DNA from: Candidatus Intricatilinea gracilis
GTDB lineage: Bacteria > Pseudomonadota > Gammaproteobacteria > Burkholderiales > Burkholderiaceae_C
Reading direction: 5' to 3'
DNA: 64,000 bases
Assembly: GCA_016702605.1 (NCBI GenBank)
Contig: JADJDQ010000021.1
Coordinates: 434,001-498,000, forward strand
Shown: piece by piece, positions 25,140 to 34,729 of the stretch
Numbering within the stretch: position 1 is the first letter of the stretch
How the letters are laid out: each line of letters opens with the position of its first letter
Position numbers and translations under genes: made by a program
The notes under the pieces: generated by a model
What the model was told of the DNA's origin: nothing
The model's input: the letters and a program-made list of their open reading frames with translations, nothing else
The model's database searches: none

Positions 25140-27674
25140 ATGTGTCACATTAAATGCACAAACGCCATTCTCCAATTAGCGCAATTTTTCAGGCTGTTTG
25201 TCGTAATTGGGGGGGGCAGCATTCTCTCCTCTTGCGGCGGCGGAAGTGGATCGTCAACAGATCAGGCGACTTCGCCCTCGTTCGCAAGCACTCCGAACGC
25301 CAATTTACGAACATACGATGTGAATGGATACTTGGTAAAAGAAGGCATCACCTATGTAAGAGGAGAGCTCATCGTTTCACTCAAGACGCCAGCGGACTTA
25401 GGGCCATTCCAGACATTCCTAAATAGCAAAGGATATCAATTCGTCTTCATTGCAGACCAAGACAGCCTTGAGGTCACGGTTCAAACAAATACCGTCAACT
25501 TTTACGATCTAATATCGGCAGAGACCCAGATAAAGGCTCAGCCCGGCGTCAGACGAACTAGGCTAAACATTAGCTACAGTCTAAACAGCATTGAACCAGC
25601 AGTCGACGCAGTTTGGAAAGATACAGATAGCGCCCGAACTTGGAATTTCTCATCAATCAAATGGCAGCAGGCATTGGCGGCAATGCCTGCACTAAGCGAC
25701 ATCCCAACCATTGAGATTGGCGTCGTGGACGCTAGTTATGTATTCTCTCACCCCGACCTAATTATAAATCACATACAGACGGGTTATCCACGGACCAACC
25801 TAGCCTCCGTTGATCACGGCACACATGTCCTTGGAATTATTGGCGCCTCGTGGAACGCAGACGGTTTGGCTGGAGTCTCGCCAAAGTTAAATCTAAATGC
25901 CGCCGTGATGAATCTCGACGAAAAGACTTTCGGAAGCTATGAAGCTCGACTGACATCCAAGGGCGTCAGAGTCATCAATTTCTCTCTTGGCGACAAACAC
26001 ATTGTTGAGTCTGTGCCATATAAAACCATTCCGCAGTGCGACGAATGGACAGAGACGGTTGAAAAAGCCGTTGTAAAGGTCAATACCGACCAATTAGCCG
26101 GGGTGATGGAGTTTATCGACAAATTTCCTGCTCAGGGTCAGCAGAAGCCGCTTCTCGTTCAAGGCGCGGGTAACGATGGCAATTGTCACTGGGGGCAGAA
26201 AGCGGATGATTCGTCCTCCGCAACTGGAGAATTCATATACTCAGAGTACAACAGCGTCTTCTCGGGCTTCTGGGACAAACCCGAGAGAACGCCGGAGAAT
26301 GAAGCACTCTTGGCGAATATTCAGGATTACATTCTACTGGTAGGCGCTTACTATGTTTCCAGCGATGGAAATAGACATGTGTCCGAGTATTCTAGTAAGC
26401 TTCGACCAAATGCGCGAGCCCATGATCACATAATATATGCGCCTGGTGGGTCGGTGCTGCACAATTCGCTGGTATGGTCTACGGTCAGTCATGCATCCGG
26501 GGACTACAAAGGTCTCCAAGGCACATCTATGGCAGCACCCCACGTGACCGGGGTTGCTGCCTTGATTCTACAGGCCAACAGCAACTTGAGTGCGTCCGAG
26601 TTGAAAAATATCATTCTATCGACCGCCGACAATATCGATGGATCGCCTTGGCAAGAAGGAGATGGTTTTAAATTCCTCAACGCCGAAGCCGGCGTCAAAG
26701 AAGCAATCCGCCGAAAGGCTGAAGCCAACTGCGGAACGATCAGCGCGCCAGTCAGTACTCCCGTCTCGCTTGCTTCGATCACGGCAGGTCGCCCCTACAA
26801 CTACACAGTAGCAACAACTTCCAGTCCAAAGAATAACAAGTCCTTTGGTACATATCTCTGGACGTCCTCGCAAGGATTTACGGGTACCGCATTCTTGGCA
26901 CCAGACATGGCGATCACATTGCCAAACCCAACGACTCCGCCTGAAGTCGCAACCATTTATGTGACACCAGTTCTGGACGACGGAACCGTGTGCAGCAGTG
27001 CAACGACGCACTCCACAGTTTTAGTAGTAGCTGCACCCACTCCCGCTGTCGGCCTGATCGGCAAGTACACATTCGATGATTGCACGGCTTCAGACAGTAG
27101 CGGTCTCGGTCGAAATGGGTTATTGACCGGAACTGTTTGCGTCCCTGGTCGCCACGGTAGTGCACTCGAATTCAGGAACCCCAGCAACAATGTTTTTGGC
27201 GGAAGCCACTGGGTGGAATTTCCACCGCATACAACCAATGCAGTCACCTTCAGCGCTTGGGTAAATTGGGCGGGTAGTACAAACGGTATCCTCACGGAAA
27301 CAAGTGCGATTTGGTCGCTTGGAACGCACCCCACGGACTCATTTATGAGCATATGGGTGACCGAAGGGCTTGCAACTATTTGGACCGATAACTATACGCA
27401 GAATCCCTATCGAATGACGCCTGGTACATGGACGATGCTTACCATCACGTCGGATGGCACGTCCGAGTCCCTCTACATGGATGGCGTGCTGCTCAGTACT
27501 TATAGTCATGTGGCCGCAGCAGGCTTTGTCGGCAAGGTTTCTTACCTGTCGCGTCACTTCTGGGCTGGTGGCTCCCACGCTGCGCGCTTTAGGGGAGTGA
27601 TGGATGATGTATTTGTCTATGACCGAGCACTTACGCCTAGCGAGATCCAAAGCCTATATATGGCAACCAAGTGA
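25140..27674 (+). CDS. Lipoprotein subtilisin-like serine protease (S8) with C-terminal LamG-like domain
   Basis: An 844-residue exported protease. A lipobox LSSC places the lipidated cysteine at residue 32, followed by a Ser/Gly linker. A propeptide-like part (about 60-150) precedes the S8 domain. Catalytic Asp197 is in IGVVDASYVFSHPDL, His226 in VDHGTHVLGIIGA, the oxyanion Asn345 in GAGNDGN and Ser463 in GTSMAAPHVTGVAALI, so the triad is complete. About 570-660 is a beta domain and 665-840 a LamG/concanavalin-like domain (LIGKYTFDDCTASDSSGLGR, VDDVFVYDRALTPSEIQSLY-type ending). Bases 25141-25200 hold 24 G+C of 60, far below the flanks. It is the second of three protease folds in this cluster. 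Confidence 0.93.
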   Translation: MCHIKCTNAILQLAQFFRLFVVIGGGSILSSCGGGSGSSTDQATSPSFASTPNANLRTYDVNGYLVKEGITYVRGELIVSLKTPADLGPFQTFLNSKGYQFVFIADQDSLEVTVQTNTVNFYDLISAETQIKAQPGVRRTRLNISYSLNSIEPAVDAVWKDTDSARTWNFSSIKWQQALAAMPALSDIPTIEIGVVDASYVFSHPDLIINHIQTGYPRTNLASVDHGTHVLGIIGASWNADGLAGVSPKLNLNAAVMNLDEKTFGSYEARLTSKGVRVINFSLGDKHIVESVPYKTIPQCDEWTETVEKAVVKVNTDQLAGVMEFIDKFPAQGQQKPLLVQGAGNDGNCHWGQKADDSSSATGEFIYSEYNSVFSGFWDKPERTPENEALLANIQDYILLVGAYYVSSDGNRHVSEYSSKLRPNARAHDHIIYAPGGSVLHNSLVWSTVSHASGDYKGLQGTSMAAPHVTGVAALILQANSNLSASELKNIILSTADNIDGSPWQEGDGFKFLNAEAGVKEAIRRKAEANCGTISAPVSTPVSLASITAGRPYNYTVATTSSPKNNKSFGTYLWTSSQGFTGTAFLAPDMAITLPNPTTPPEVATIYVTPVLDDGTVCSSATTHSTVLVVAAPTPAVGLIGKYTFDDCTASDSSGLGRNGLLTGTVCVPGRHGSALEFRNPSNNVFGGSHWVEFPPHTTNAVTFSAWVNWAGSTNGILTETSAIWSLGTHPTDSFMSIWVTEGLATIWTDNYTQNPYRMTPGTWTMLTITSDGTSESLYMDGVLLSTYSHVAAAGFVGKVSYLSRHFWAGGSHAARFRGVMDDVFVYDRALTPSEIQSLYMATK

Positions 27675-27704
27675 GTACGACGGAGCGCCAACTTGAGTTG
27701 TTGA

Positions 27705-27872
27705 CGCTCACCGTCGTGTCGCTTCAGCACACCCTGCTATACGCTGCAGTTCGGAAGCGCCGGGTCGATCACGCTTCGGTACGAAGCCGGCAACATGACG
27801 GGCAGCACGGTGACGGTATGGATCGACAGGACCGCCGGCTGCTACAAGACCTCGGCCACGGCAGGCAGTTGA
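27705..27872 (+). pseudogene. Fragment of a beta-rich exported protein
   Basis: A 55-codon open stretch after a TGA at 27702-27704 reads YTLQFGSAGSITLRYEAGN and TVTVWIDRTAGCYKTSATAG before its stop. The strand-like, Thr/Ser/Gly composition looks like the last domain of a surface protein, but there is no start codon or upstream part. GC returns to the high genome level here, so it may be a remnant of the sequence that preceded insertion of the AT-richer block. Confidence 0.35.
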
Positions 27873-27975
27873 GATACCCATGACAAGACAGCGCGACTGC
27901 TTTGTTCGCTGAATCGCTAGCCGGCGGCTCGGCCAGCATACTGCCACGACCATTCCTCATCCCCTGATCGACTCC

Positions 27976-30900
27976 TCATTGCCCAGCTGGCGCGGCGTTG
28001 CCACTCTTGCCCCACCACACGAACGCGGCCCAGTAATAGGGATGCGCATACCCGCCAGATGGATGACGCGCAAGCCAGCGTCTCTGGGCCTCGGTCAACC
28101 AGCGGGATTCCGGTTCCCGCGGGCTGGCCCGACGCTCGCCGGGTTGGCCTATGACCATCCACGGGCGGTAGAACTCCCGCATGAACGACGCGGTCGACCC
28201 GTCTTCGATCGGCCATAGGCTGGCCAGCACGTTCCGCGCGCCGGCCTGGCGGAGCACACCGGCGAGGCCACTGAGTTCGCGTCCCTGCTGCGAGGTGTCG
28301 CCAACTGCGCTGTCGCAGGCGGACAGGAGTGCCAGATGCACCTGTCCCCATGGCATCTGGGCCAGCCGTGCCAGGGAAAGCCGATCGCCATCGCCCAGGA
28401 GCAGGTAGGACGACTCCTCTTCGGCAGCGGCGAGATAGAAGTGCGAGGCGATGTGGACGACCTGCGGCGCTGCGGCCAGGGTTTTGGACAGCGTCCCGGC
28501 GGTGAAGTCTGCGTCGCGCAGCACGCGCACGCGCGCGAGTGAATTGCGCGGCTGGCGGCCGAGCTCGGCGATCGTCGCCAGTTCAGCGTCGACGCCCGGC
28601 AGCGCTGCATGTAACGCGTCGGGCGCGGCGCGGCCGAACGCGGCCAGCTGCAACGAGCCCGTCGCTTCCTGATCCCGCGGGAACGGGGCGGCCCCCGGGC
28701 CGGCGTCCACGGCGACAGGCGTCTGCCTTGCCAGGACGCTCGTGACGCCTCGTGTGCGGCCGTGGGATGCCAGGCGGCCGACAAGGGGCGAGCGAGCATC
28801 AGGGGCGGCTGACGTCGCAATATCGGCGTCGGGCAACCCCTCTCTCGACGCCATTCGAGACACCTCGCGTGCCTTCGCGAGGCGTGCGCCAGCGCCGATG
28901 CCATCGTCCATAACGATGCCGAAGCGCTGTACCAGGTAGCTGCGCCCGTCGTGCAGTGCGGCCATGGGCAGGTAGCGCAGCGATCCATCCAAGCCCACGT
29001 GCAACTGCCTGATGCCGGCAAGCCTCGAACGGACCGGGTCGATCATCAGCGCATGGAACTCGCGCGCGCCGGTGAGGGCGTCCACGTCGGGGTTGGTCAA
29101 TGCGTTGCGCCACGCGTGGACGCGGCGATGGAGGTCCGTGCGCGTGATCGGCACGCTATGCCGATGCAGGCTGCGGGCCGTGGTGACGAGGATGTCAAGC
29201 CGCTCATCACGGACGAAGTACTGCAAGCGCGCGTGATCGCGCGGCAGGTCGCCGGCCGCGGGCCCTCGTGTCGAGGTCGGGGCGAGACAGTCGGTCGCAG
29301 GAAGCTGAAGCGCGGGGGGACGGCAAGGCGCTTTGCCCCCTGACGCATGCTCGGCTCGCGAGATGGCTTCCAGCAGCGTGTGCAGTTCACCCTGCGTCCG
29401 GTCCAGCACGACTTCGCTGGCAGGGTCGTCCAGCCAGCCGACCGATTGGGTTTCCAGTGGCGCCGGTTTGGCGCGGGCATCGGCCAATGTCTGTTCCTTG
29501 CGCATGCGATCGACGAGGGGTTGGAGCGCACGTTCGAACTGGCGCTCCTGTCCCGTCAGGGCCAGGGTGTCCGCCCGCGCCAGCGCCGCCCGTGCGCGCG
29601 AGCGTCGGGTGAAGTCGTGCAGTTCCTCTTCGCGCAACACGCGCAGGGCGTCGCGCGCCTCGAGAAAACGCCCCTCGTCGATGAGCAGACCGATGAACTC
29701 GCGCAGGTCGGCCTCGTGATCGGCCAGTGTCGCGCGGTGCATGTCGTCGTCCGCCGCGGCCCGGCTGCGCTGGCGCAGCGCCTGCAGGTCGTTTGCACCC
29801 CGCTTGAACCACCAGATGGCCGCGTCAGGCTGGCGTGGTGCCAGGCGCCGCCCCAGGGCGAAGGCGCTTTGCACGCCCACGCTCAGGTCGCGACCGCTCA
29901 GGCTGCGCGTGACGGCACGTTCGAGCAAAGCGCGCGATCGTGGTGGCTCGCGGTCGCCGAGCGACCACGACGCGGCGATGTCCACCAGGGCACGAGAAGG
30001 CTGCAGCGGCTGAAGCCGGGCCTGGGCGTGGCGGGCCAGGAAGTCCCGTGCCCAGTCCAGCAGTTCGGCGTCGCGGCTGCGGTAGGCCAGCTTGGCCAGG
30101 TCGAAGGCGGGGGCACCGGTGCCGCCGTCGGCCGGGGTGTTGCGTTCGAGCTCGCGGCGCAGTTCCTCTGGTGCGCCTGGCGCTCCGCGATGCAGGCGCG
30201 CCTCGGCCCGCATCAGGTGCGCCACTGCGACCTCGACCCGATCGTTGGGCAGGGTCGATAGCTGCGAGTGCCTCTCAGCTGCGTCCGCATGGGCTTCGGC
30301 CTGTTCGTGGTCACCCAAGGAGTTGGCAATGCCGGCGAGGTGATAGTTCATGCGCATCAGGTTGCCGTGCGGCAGGGGCTCCTGCTGGAGCATCCAATCA
30401 CGCAACGCGATGAACTCGTCGCGCGCTTCCAGCCACATGCCGTTGTCTTCCAGGCACGGGGCGCGCTCGCCGGCGATAGCCATCTGGAGTGCCTTGTCGC
30501 CCGGATGGTGCTGCGCCACCAAGGTACTGGCCTCATTCATCAGCGCCAGGGCATCGGCACTGCGATCCGCCGACCGGTAGGCAAAGGAAACCGCCCGCAT
30601 CAAGAACAGTGCGACTCGGTGCCATCGGCCGTGGTGCTCGCTAGTCCAGGCAAGGAAGGCCTGCGTCCTTGGCAACAGTGCGTGGTGACCGTACAGGCCG
30701 TTGGCCCACCGGTCCAGTTCTTCCTGTGCGGTCAGGTTCGTTCCCACTGCAACGTCGGCGAACAGGGACTCGATAGTCTGCTGTTCTTCGCGGTCGGCCT
30801 CGTCACCCAGGCCGAGGTCATGCATGAGCCACCATTTGCCGTGCAGAAACTGCAGCCGTGCACCTGTGCGCCGCTCCACCCCCGGTGGCACGTGGGCAAA

Positions 30901-31236
30901 GTGATCGAGGCCCACCGCGGCCATTTCTGTCACGTCTCGAGCCGTGACGACATACCCTCGACTCTGCATAGCCCGAGCTTGGCAACGAAGCTCCGTGCTG
31001 TACCAACTGACGCTCGTGTGGGTCCATGCGCGGCGCGCAATTGGCGCCGTGCGCTCGAGCGTGCGCAGGCAACCCGCCCAATCGGCGGGCGCGAAGAACT
31101 GGTGCGCGTCCCCGACCGACTTGAACAGCACTTCCACTTCATACTGGGCCAACTGACCCCAGCAAACACTTTGCATCGACAGCACCATTGCACCGGGTGC
31201 CAACGCCCTGAGCACTTGGGTCAACCGTCTCGCCAT
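27976..31236 (-). CDS. Exported CHAT-domain protease with helical TPR-like N-terminus
   Basis: A 1086-residue protein from ATG 31236. About residues 8-27 (LRALAPGAMVLSMQSVCWGQ) look like a signal peptide. Residues 40-640 are helical, TPR-like (RADALALMNEAS- and GDHEQAEAHADAAERHSQ-type helices). The CHAT domain follows with LDGSLRYLPMAALHDGRSYL, a catalytic His932 in VVHIASHFYL, Cys974 in LALLSACDSAVGD, GVLRQAGARNVLASLWPI and a final AHPYYWAAFVWWG. The dyad is intact. CHAT is a caspase/separase-related cysteine protease fold. It lies 28 bases after a TonB-dependent receptor gene in the same direction. An ATG-like start further upstream (31344) would overlap the receptor and is disfavoured. Confidence 0.9.
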   Translation of the reverse strand: MARRLTQVLRALAPGAMVLSMQSVCWGQLAQYEVEVLFKSVGDAHQFFAPADWAGCLRTLERTAPIARRAWTHTSVSWYSTELRCQARAMQSRGYVVTARDVTEMAAVGLDHFAHVPPGVERRTGARLQFLHGKWWLMHDLGLGDEADREEQQTIESLFADVAVGTNLTAQEELDRWANGLYGHHALLPRTQAFLAWTSEHHGRWHRVALFLMRAVSFAYRSADRSADALALMNEASTLVAQHHPGDKALQMAIAGERAPCLEDNGMWLEARDEFIALRDWMLQQEPLPHGNLMRMNYHLAGIANSLGDHEQAEAHADAAERHSQLSTLPNDRVEVAVAHLMRAEARLHRGAPGAPEELRRELERNTPADGGTGAPAFDLAKLAYRSRDAELLDWARDFLARHAQARLQPLQPSRALVDIAASWSLGDREPPRSRALLERAVTRSLSGRDLSVGVQSAFALGRRLAPRQPDAAIWWFKRGANDLQALRQRSRAAADDDMHRATLADHEADLREFIGLLIDEGRFLEARDALRVLREEELHDFTRRSRARAALARADTLALTGQERQFERALQPLVDRMRKEQTLADARAKPAPLETQSVGWLDDPASEVVLDRTQGELHTLLEAISRAEHASGGKAPCRPPALQLPATDCLAPTSTRGPAAGDLPRDHARLQYFVRDERLDILVTTARSLHRHSVPITRTDLHRRVHAWRNALTNPDVDALTGAREFHALMIDPVRSRLAGIRQLHVGLDGSLRYLPMAALHDGRSYLVQRFGIVMDDGIGAGARLAKAREVSRMASREGLPDADIATSAAPDARSPLVGRLASHGRTRGVTSVLARQTPVAVDAGPGAAPFPRDQEATGSLQLAAFGRAAPDALHAALPGVDAELATIAELGRQPRNSLARVRVLRDADFTAGTLSKTLAAAPQVVHIASHFYLAAAEEESSYLLLGDGDRLSLARLAQMPWGQVHLALLSACDSAVGDTSQQGRELSGLAGVLRQAGARNVLASLWPIEDGSTASFMREFYRPWMVIGQPGERRASPREPESRWLTEAQRRWLARHPSGGYAHPYYWAAFVWWGKSGNAAPAGQ

Positions 31237-31264
31237 GGTCGTCGCCGTCCGGTGAGCGTCAATG

Positions 31265-34072
31265 TTATAGATGCCACTCCAGCGTAACCCTGAGCATTCG
31301 GCCCTTTGGATCTTCGTCAGTCGGCGGGAAGATGCCGCCCCCATTGAGCCATGCTGCCATCGGAATCGGATACCGAGCGCGGAAGACGTTTCGGAGATGG
31401 GCTGACACCGTCACGTCACCCAGACCACTGTAGGTCAGGGCATAGTCCCATCGAAGATGGCTCGCAATGCGGCATTCGTTGACCGTAAAGCCACCACCCT
31501 CACACCCTTCAGGTGTGTAGGTAGGGTCGTAGAAGTCACCTCGCAGGGACGTGCCACTCGTTCCGACAGCGCTGAGCGTGTGGGCCCAGGCACCCGGCTT
31601 GACGGTGATCGAGGTCGTACCGCGCAATCGGGGGTGCCCGAAGCGCCCAGCCAGGTTGTCACCCCAGCCAGCGCGCACATCACTCCAGTTTCGAAAGCGA
31701 GTGAGATACGAGGCGTCGAGGTGCCACTCGATTGGTCCAAAAGGGCTGGGTGCTTGGACGGAGGCAGTCAGATCGACACCTTGGGCCTCGGTCCGCGACA
31801 AGTTTTGGAAGCGACCGACTGTCGACACCAGTGCTCCTGTCGTCACGCCGTATGAAGCCCGCTCCTCAAGACTGAAGGTTCGGTCCTGGTCAAGGGTGGC
31901 ACGGTTGACCGTACCCGGCGGTTGACCGCCTTCGGAGGCAAGCAGCTCCCGCGGATTTTCGATGCCGATCTCATTGCGACGAAGAATGGCCCACGCATCC
32001 AGCGACACCGTCCAGCCTCTTGATGGGGATGCAACGATTCCCAACGATCGACTCAGCGCAGTTTCCGGCTGGAGGTTTGGGTTCTCGCGCACGATCGTTG
32101 CAACACCGGCCGAACACTCGTTGTTGAGCACCGAGTCAGCGCGAGCCTGCAGCAGCACAACTTGCGGATCGCTGGCGGGCAGCCCTGCTGCAGCTGCCGT
32201 TAATTCCCGAGCAAGCGCTTGCGCTTGAGGGCAACGCAAGACGTCCGCGATGCCGGGCTCAAATGAAAACTTGGTGCTTTGCGCGCTCTCGGTGAGGTTT
32301 GGCGCGCGGAATCCGGTCTCCATTGCGCCGCGCATCATCCATTGCGGGCTAGGCTGCCAACGTATCGCAAGTTTGGGCGAGAGCCTCGAGGCAAATCCGC
32401 TGTACTTGTCCAGGCGGGTTGCCGCGCTAACTCTCAAGGCGGACGCGATCGGTGCCTCGATTTCGACAAAGCCTGCCGCAGCCGTTCGAGACGCGTCAGA
32501 CGCCACCAACCCCATGCCAACGATATCGCCGCTTGCCAAGTTCTCACTTGGCCTCAGCGATGACCTTTCGTGCCGCAGCTCCGCACCTGCAGCCATGGAT
32601 AGTTTGCCGGCAGGCAACTGGATCAGGTCGCCACTGGTCTTGACGTCGACGAACCGCTGCCTGACCTCGCCCTCATAGCCGTATTGAGGAAAGAGCCTGT
32701 CGATCACCGCTGCCGAATTGATCTGCCCTATTTGATATGCGCGGTTGAAAAAATCGGGATCGACCTGCCCTGGGTCGCTGTTGCCAATCACTTCGCGAAA
32801 GCCGCTCGCGCTGAAGGCGCCGCGTTCGTCATCGCGAGTCCTGCCACCGCTTTGCCCCGCAACAAGCTCCCAGTCAAAATCGCGCCAGCGAGCAGAGACA
32901 CCGCCCAGCATCCGATACTGCACCGTCGTGGCAAGAATCTCACTTGGCCCGTCGACAAAGCGATATCGGAACTCCGCATCATCTTGGCCCGTCGAATTCA
33001 ATGGATGCGACGCGGGCAATCCGCGGTACACAAAGACCTGAGACTCGTTTGTCTGAGAATTACCCCAAATCTGGTTCGGAAGCGATATCCCATAAGGCTG
33101 CTGCGCTAGGCTATGGCGCGTCTGAGTACGCCCGAATAAGGTTTCACCGAAAAGCCGGTACCCGCCGGCCAAGGGCTGGTGCCCGCTGACCAGTACATTG
33201 AACCGTTCGGCCGCAGGGACAACTTCGAATCGCGAGTAGCGGTCATATCGACACAGCCCACCAACGATGTTTTCCGGCGCACAACCAGCGACCGCACCCG
33301 TCGGCAGTACATTGCCAGGCCAGCTATAGGTGGAAGGCGAACCAAATGACGCAGATGCATCACGAGTAGTCGGGTTGACGTACTGGAGAACTTGGCTCCA
33401 TGCCAGCGCCTGTCGCTGAAAGAACTCAGCGCTCATCATCAAGTGCGGATCGTTCGCAGAGCCCCCCCCGAATCCGGCTGTGAGCCCTGCCGAGCTGTTT
33501 CTGAACTGTCCACTGGTCAGCGAGCGTTGGTGGCTCAGCTGCCCGTGTATACCCTGGAAATCGGAACGGGTGACGATATTGATCACGCCGGCGATGGCGT
33601 CGGAACCGTACATCGCTGCGCCACCAATCTTCAGCACTTCAATGCGCTCGATGGCCTCGAGCGGCAGGGCGTCGATGTTGGCAAAGACCACCGAGTAATC
33701 GGGCAGAGGATAAGGTGACAAACGCCTAGAGTTGAGCAACACCAAAGTTGCCTGCCTGCCCATATCCCGCAGCGCCGCGCCGCTTGCGCCCGGGGCAAAA
33801 GAGCCACTGCCATTGATGTCGGTGTTCCCCCCGGAGGCACTCGCAGCCAACCCGTTCAGAACGTCACTCAGATGACTGGCACCAGAACGCAGGATGTCCT
33901 CGCGCGTGACCACCTGCACAGGCGTAGAAGGTTCGCCCTGCACCCCACGGATGCGAGTCCCAGTGATTTCGACGTTTGCTAGTCGCTCCTGAGCAAGCGA
34001 TTGGCCGATCCAGCCGGCGACGCACACGGCGGCAATTGCTACCTCCCGACAGTTCTTCAATTTAGCTCCCAC
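31265..34072 (-). CDS. TonB-dependent outer-membrane receptor
   Basis: A 935-residue outer-membrane receptor. The signal peptide (about 1-27) is followed directly by a TonB box/plug start (ANVEITGTRIRGVQGEPSTP, VQVVTREDILRSGASHLSDV) and GGAAMYGSDAIAGVINIVTR. The 22-strand barrel shows GFRAPNLTESAQST, NPNLQPETALSRSLGIVASP and NLSRTEAQGVDLTASV, and it ends LRVTLEWHL. There is no N-terminal STN signalling domain, so it is not a FecA-type transducer for the nearby ECF pair. The domain style (OAR/peptide-type receptors with GxRIxG start) suggests a polymer or peptide ligand, which is inference. It is the first gene of an operon with the CHAT protease. Confidence 0.93.
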   Translation of the reverse strand: MGAKLKNCREVAIAAVCVAGWIGQSLAQERLANVEITGTRIRGVQGEPSTPVQVVTREDILRSGASHLSDVLNGLAASASGGNTDINGSGSFAPGASGAALRDMGRQATLVLLNSRRLSPYPLPDYSVVFANIDALPLEAIERIEVLKIGGAAMYGSDAIAGVINIVTRSDFQGIHGQLSHQRSLTSGQFRNSSAGLTAGFGGGSANDPHLMMSAEFFQRQALAWSQVLQYVNPTTRDASASFGSPSTYSWPGNVLPTGAVAGCAPENIVGGLCRYDRYSRFEVVPAAERFNVLVSGHQPLAGGYRLFGETLFGRTQTRHSLAQQPYGISLPNQIWGNSQTNESQVFVYRGLPASHPLNSTGQDDAEFRYRFVDGPSEILATTVQYRMLGGVSARWRDFDWELVAGQSGGRTRDDERGAFSASGFREVIGNSDPGQVDPDFFNRAYQIGQINSAAVIDRLFPQYGYEGEVRQRFVDVKTSGDLIQLPAGKLSMAAGAELRHERSSLRPSENLASGDIVGMGLVASDASRTAAAGFVEIEAPIASALRVSAATRLDKYSGFASRLSPKLAIRWQPSPQWMMRGAMETGFRAPNLTESAQSTKFSFEPGIADVLRCPQAQALARELTAAAAGLPASDPQVVLLQARADSVLNNECSAGVATIVRENPNLQPETALSRSLGIVASPSRGWTVSLDAWAILRRNEIGIENPRELLASEGGQPPGTVNRATLDQDRTFSLEERASYGVTTGALVSTVGRFQNLSRTEAQGVDLTASVQAPSPFGPIEWHLDASYLTRFRNWSDVRAGWGDNLAGRFGHPRLRGTTSITVKPGAWAHTLSAVGTSGTSLRGDFYDPTYTPEGCEGGGFTVNECRIASHLRWDYALTYSGLGDVTVSAHLRNVFRARYPIPMAAWLNGGGIFPPTDEDPKGRMLRVTLEWHL

Positions 34073-34729
34073 AGCTAGAAGATTTTATGCAGCGCTAGAC
34101 CACACGTCCCCGCGTGACGCGGCGGACGGCCCCGCACCTAGTTCCTGCGCATGCCGACTGTTGTGCGCAAGACGCGGCCTGGCTCGTTCGACATCCTATC
34201 GTCTCGAAGCCGCGCAACAGTTTCCGGCTCGGGTCAAGACCGCGGGGCGAACCGTCGGGTGGCGGCGCGTCGATCTCGATCGCTGGAGCGCAAGCCGCCC
34301 AAGTGCAGCGCATTGGAACTGCTCCTGTTGAGACGGGCGAAAAGGCGTGGTGAGCAAACACCGACATGCCGCCCGTCACCATGCCGTCAAACAGCCGGGC
34401 TGGTTCGAGCCGTAGCACCGCGGGGCGTAGACCTAGAAGTCAGGTTCAAAACGTGATCAATTCCGCAAGCTTTGTTGGAGAACTTGTAACCCAAGCCTGA
34501 CGCCGCGTCCGCCCTCGCATCTCCTGTTCTATCCGCGCGGTTCAGCGACCCCTGCGTGGACATCCCAGGAAGGGCGCTTTTCGCGCGCATCCGCTGATGA
34601 GCAAATGCCCAAGCGCTTAGCGCAAGAGGCCACATCTCGGCCATGGATAGAGCTGCAAACCCAACCGCCGATCGATGACTGGCCGTAAGGCGTGAACGAT
34701 CGGATCAATAGAACCTCAAGCGGAGTCTC
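34073..34729. other. Intergenic region between divergent genes
   Basis: About 650 bases between the TonB receptor (leftward) and a lipoprotein gene (rightward). Open frames exist on both strands but none has signal, motif or ribosome binding site worth reporting. It should hold both promoters; GCGGAG at about 34720 precedes the lipoprotein ATG. Confidence 0.4.

Noticed and set aside
31265..34072. FecA-like transducer role of the TonB receptor for the nearby ECF pair
   Set aside because: The plug begins directly after the signal peptide; there is no STN signalling domain.
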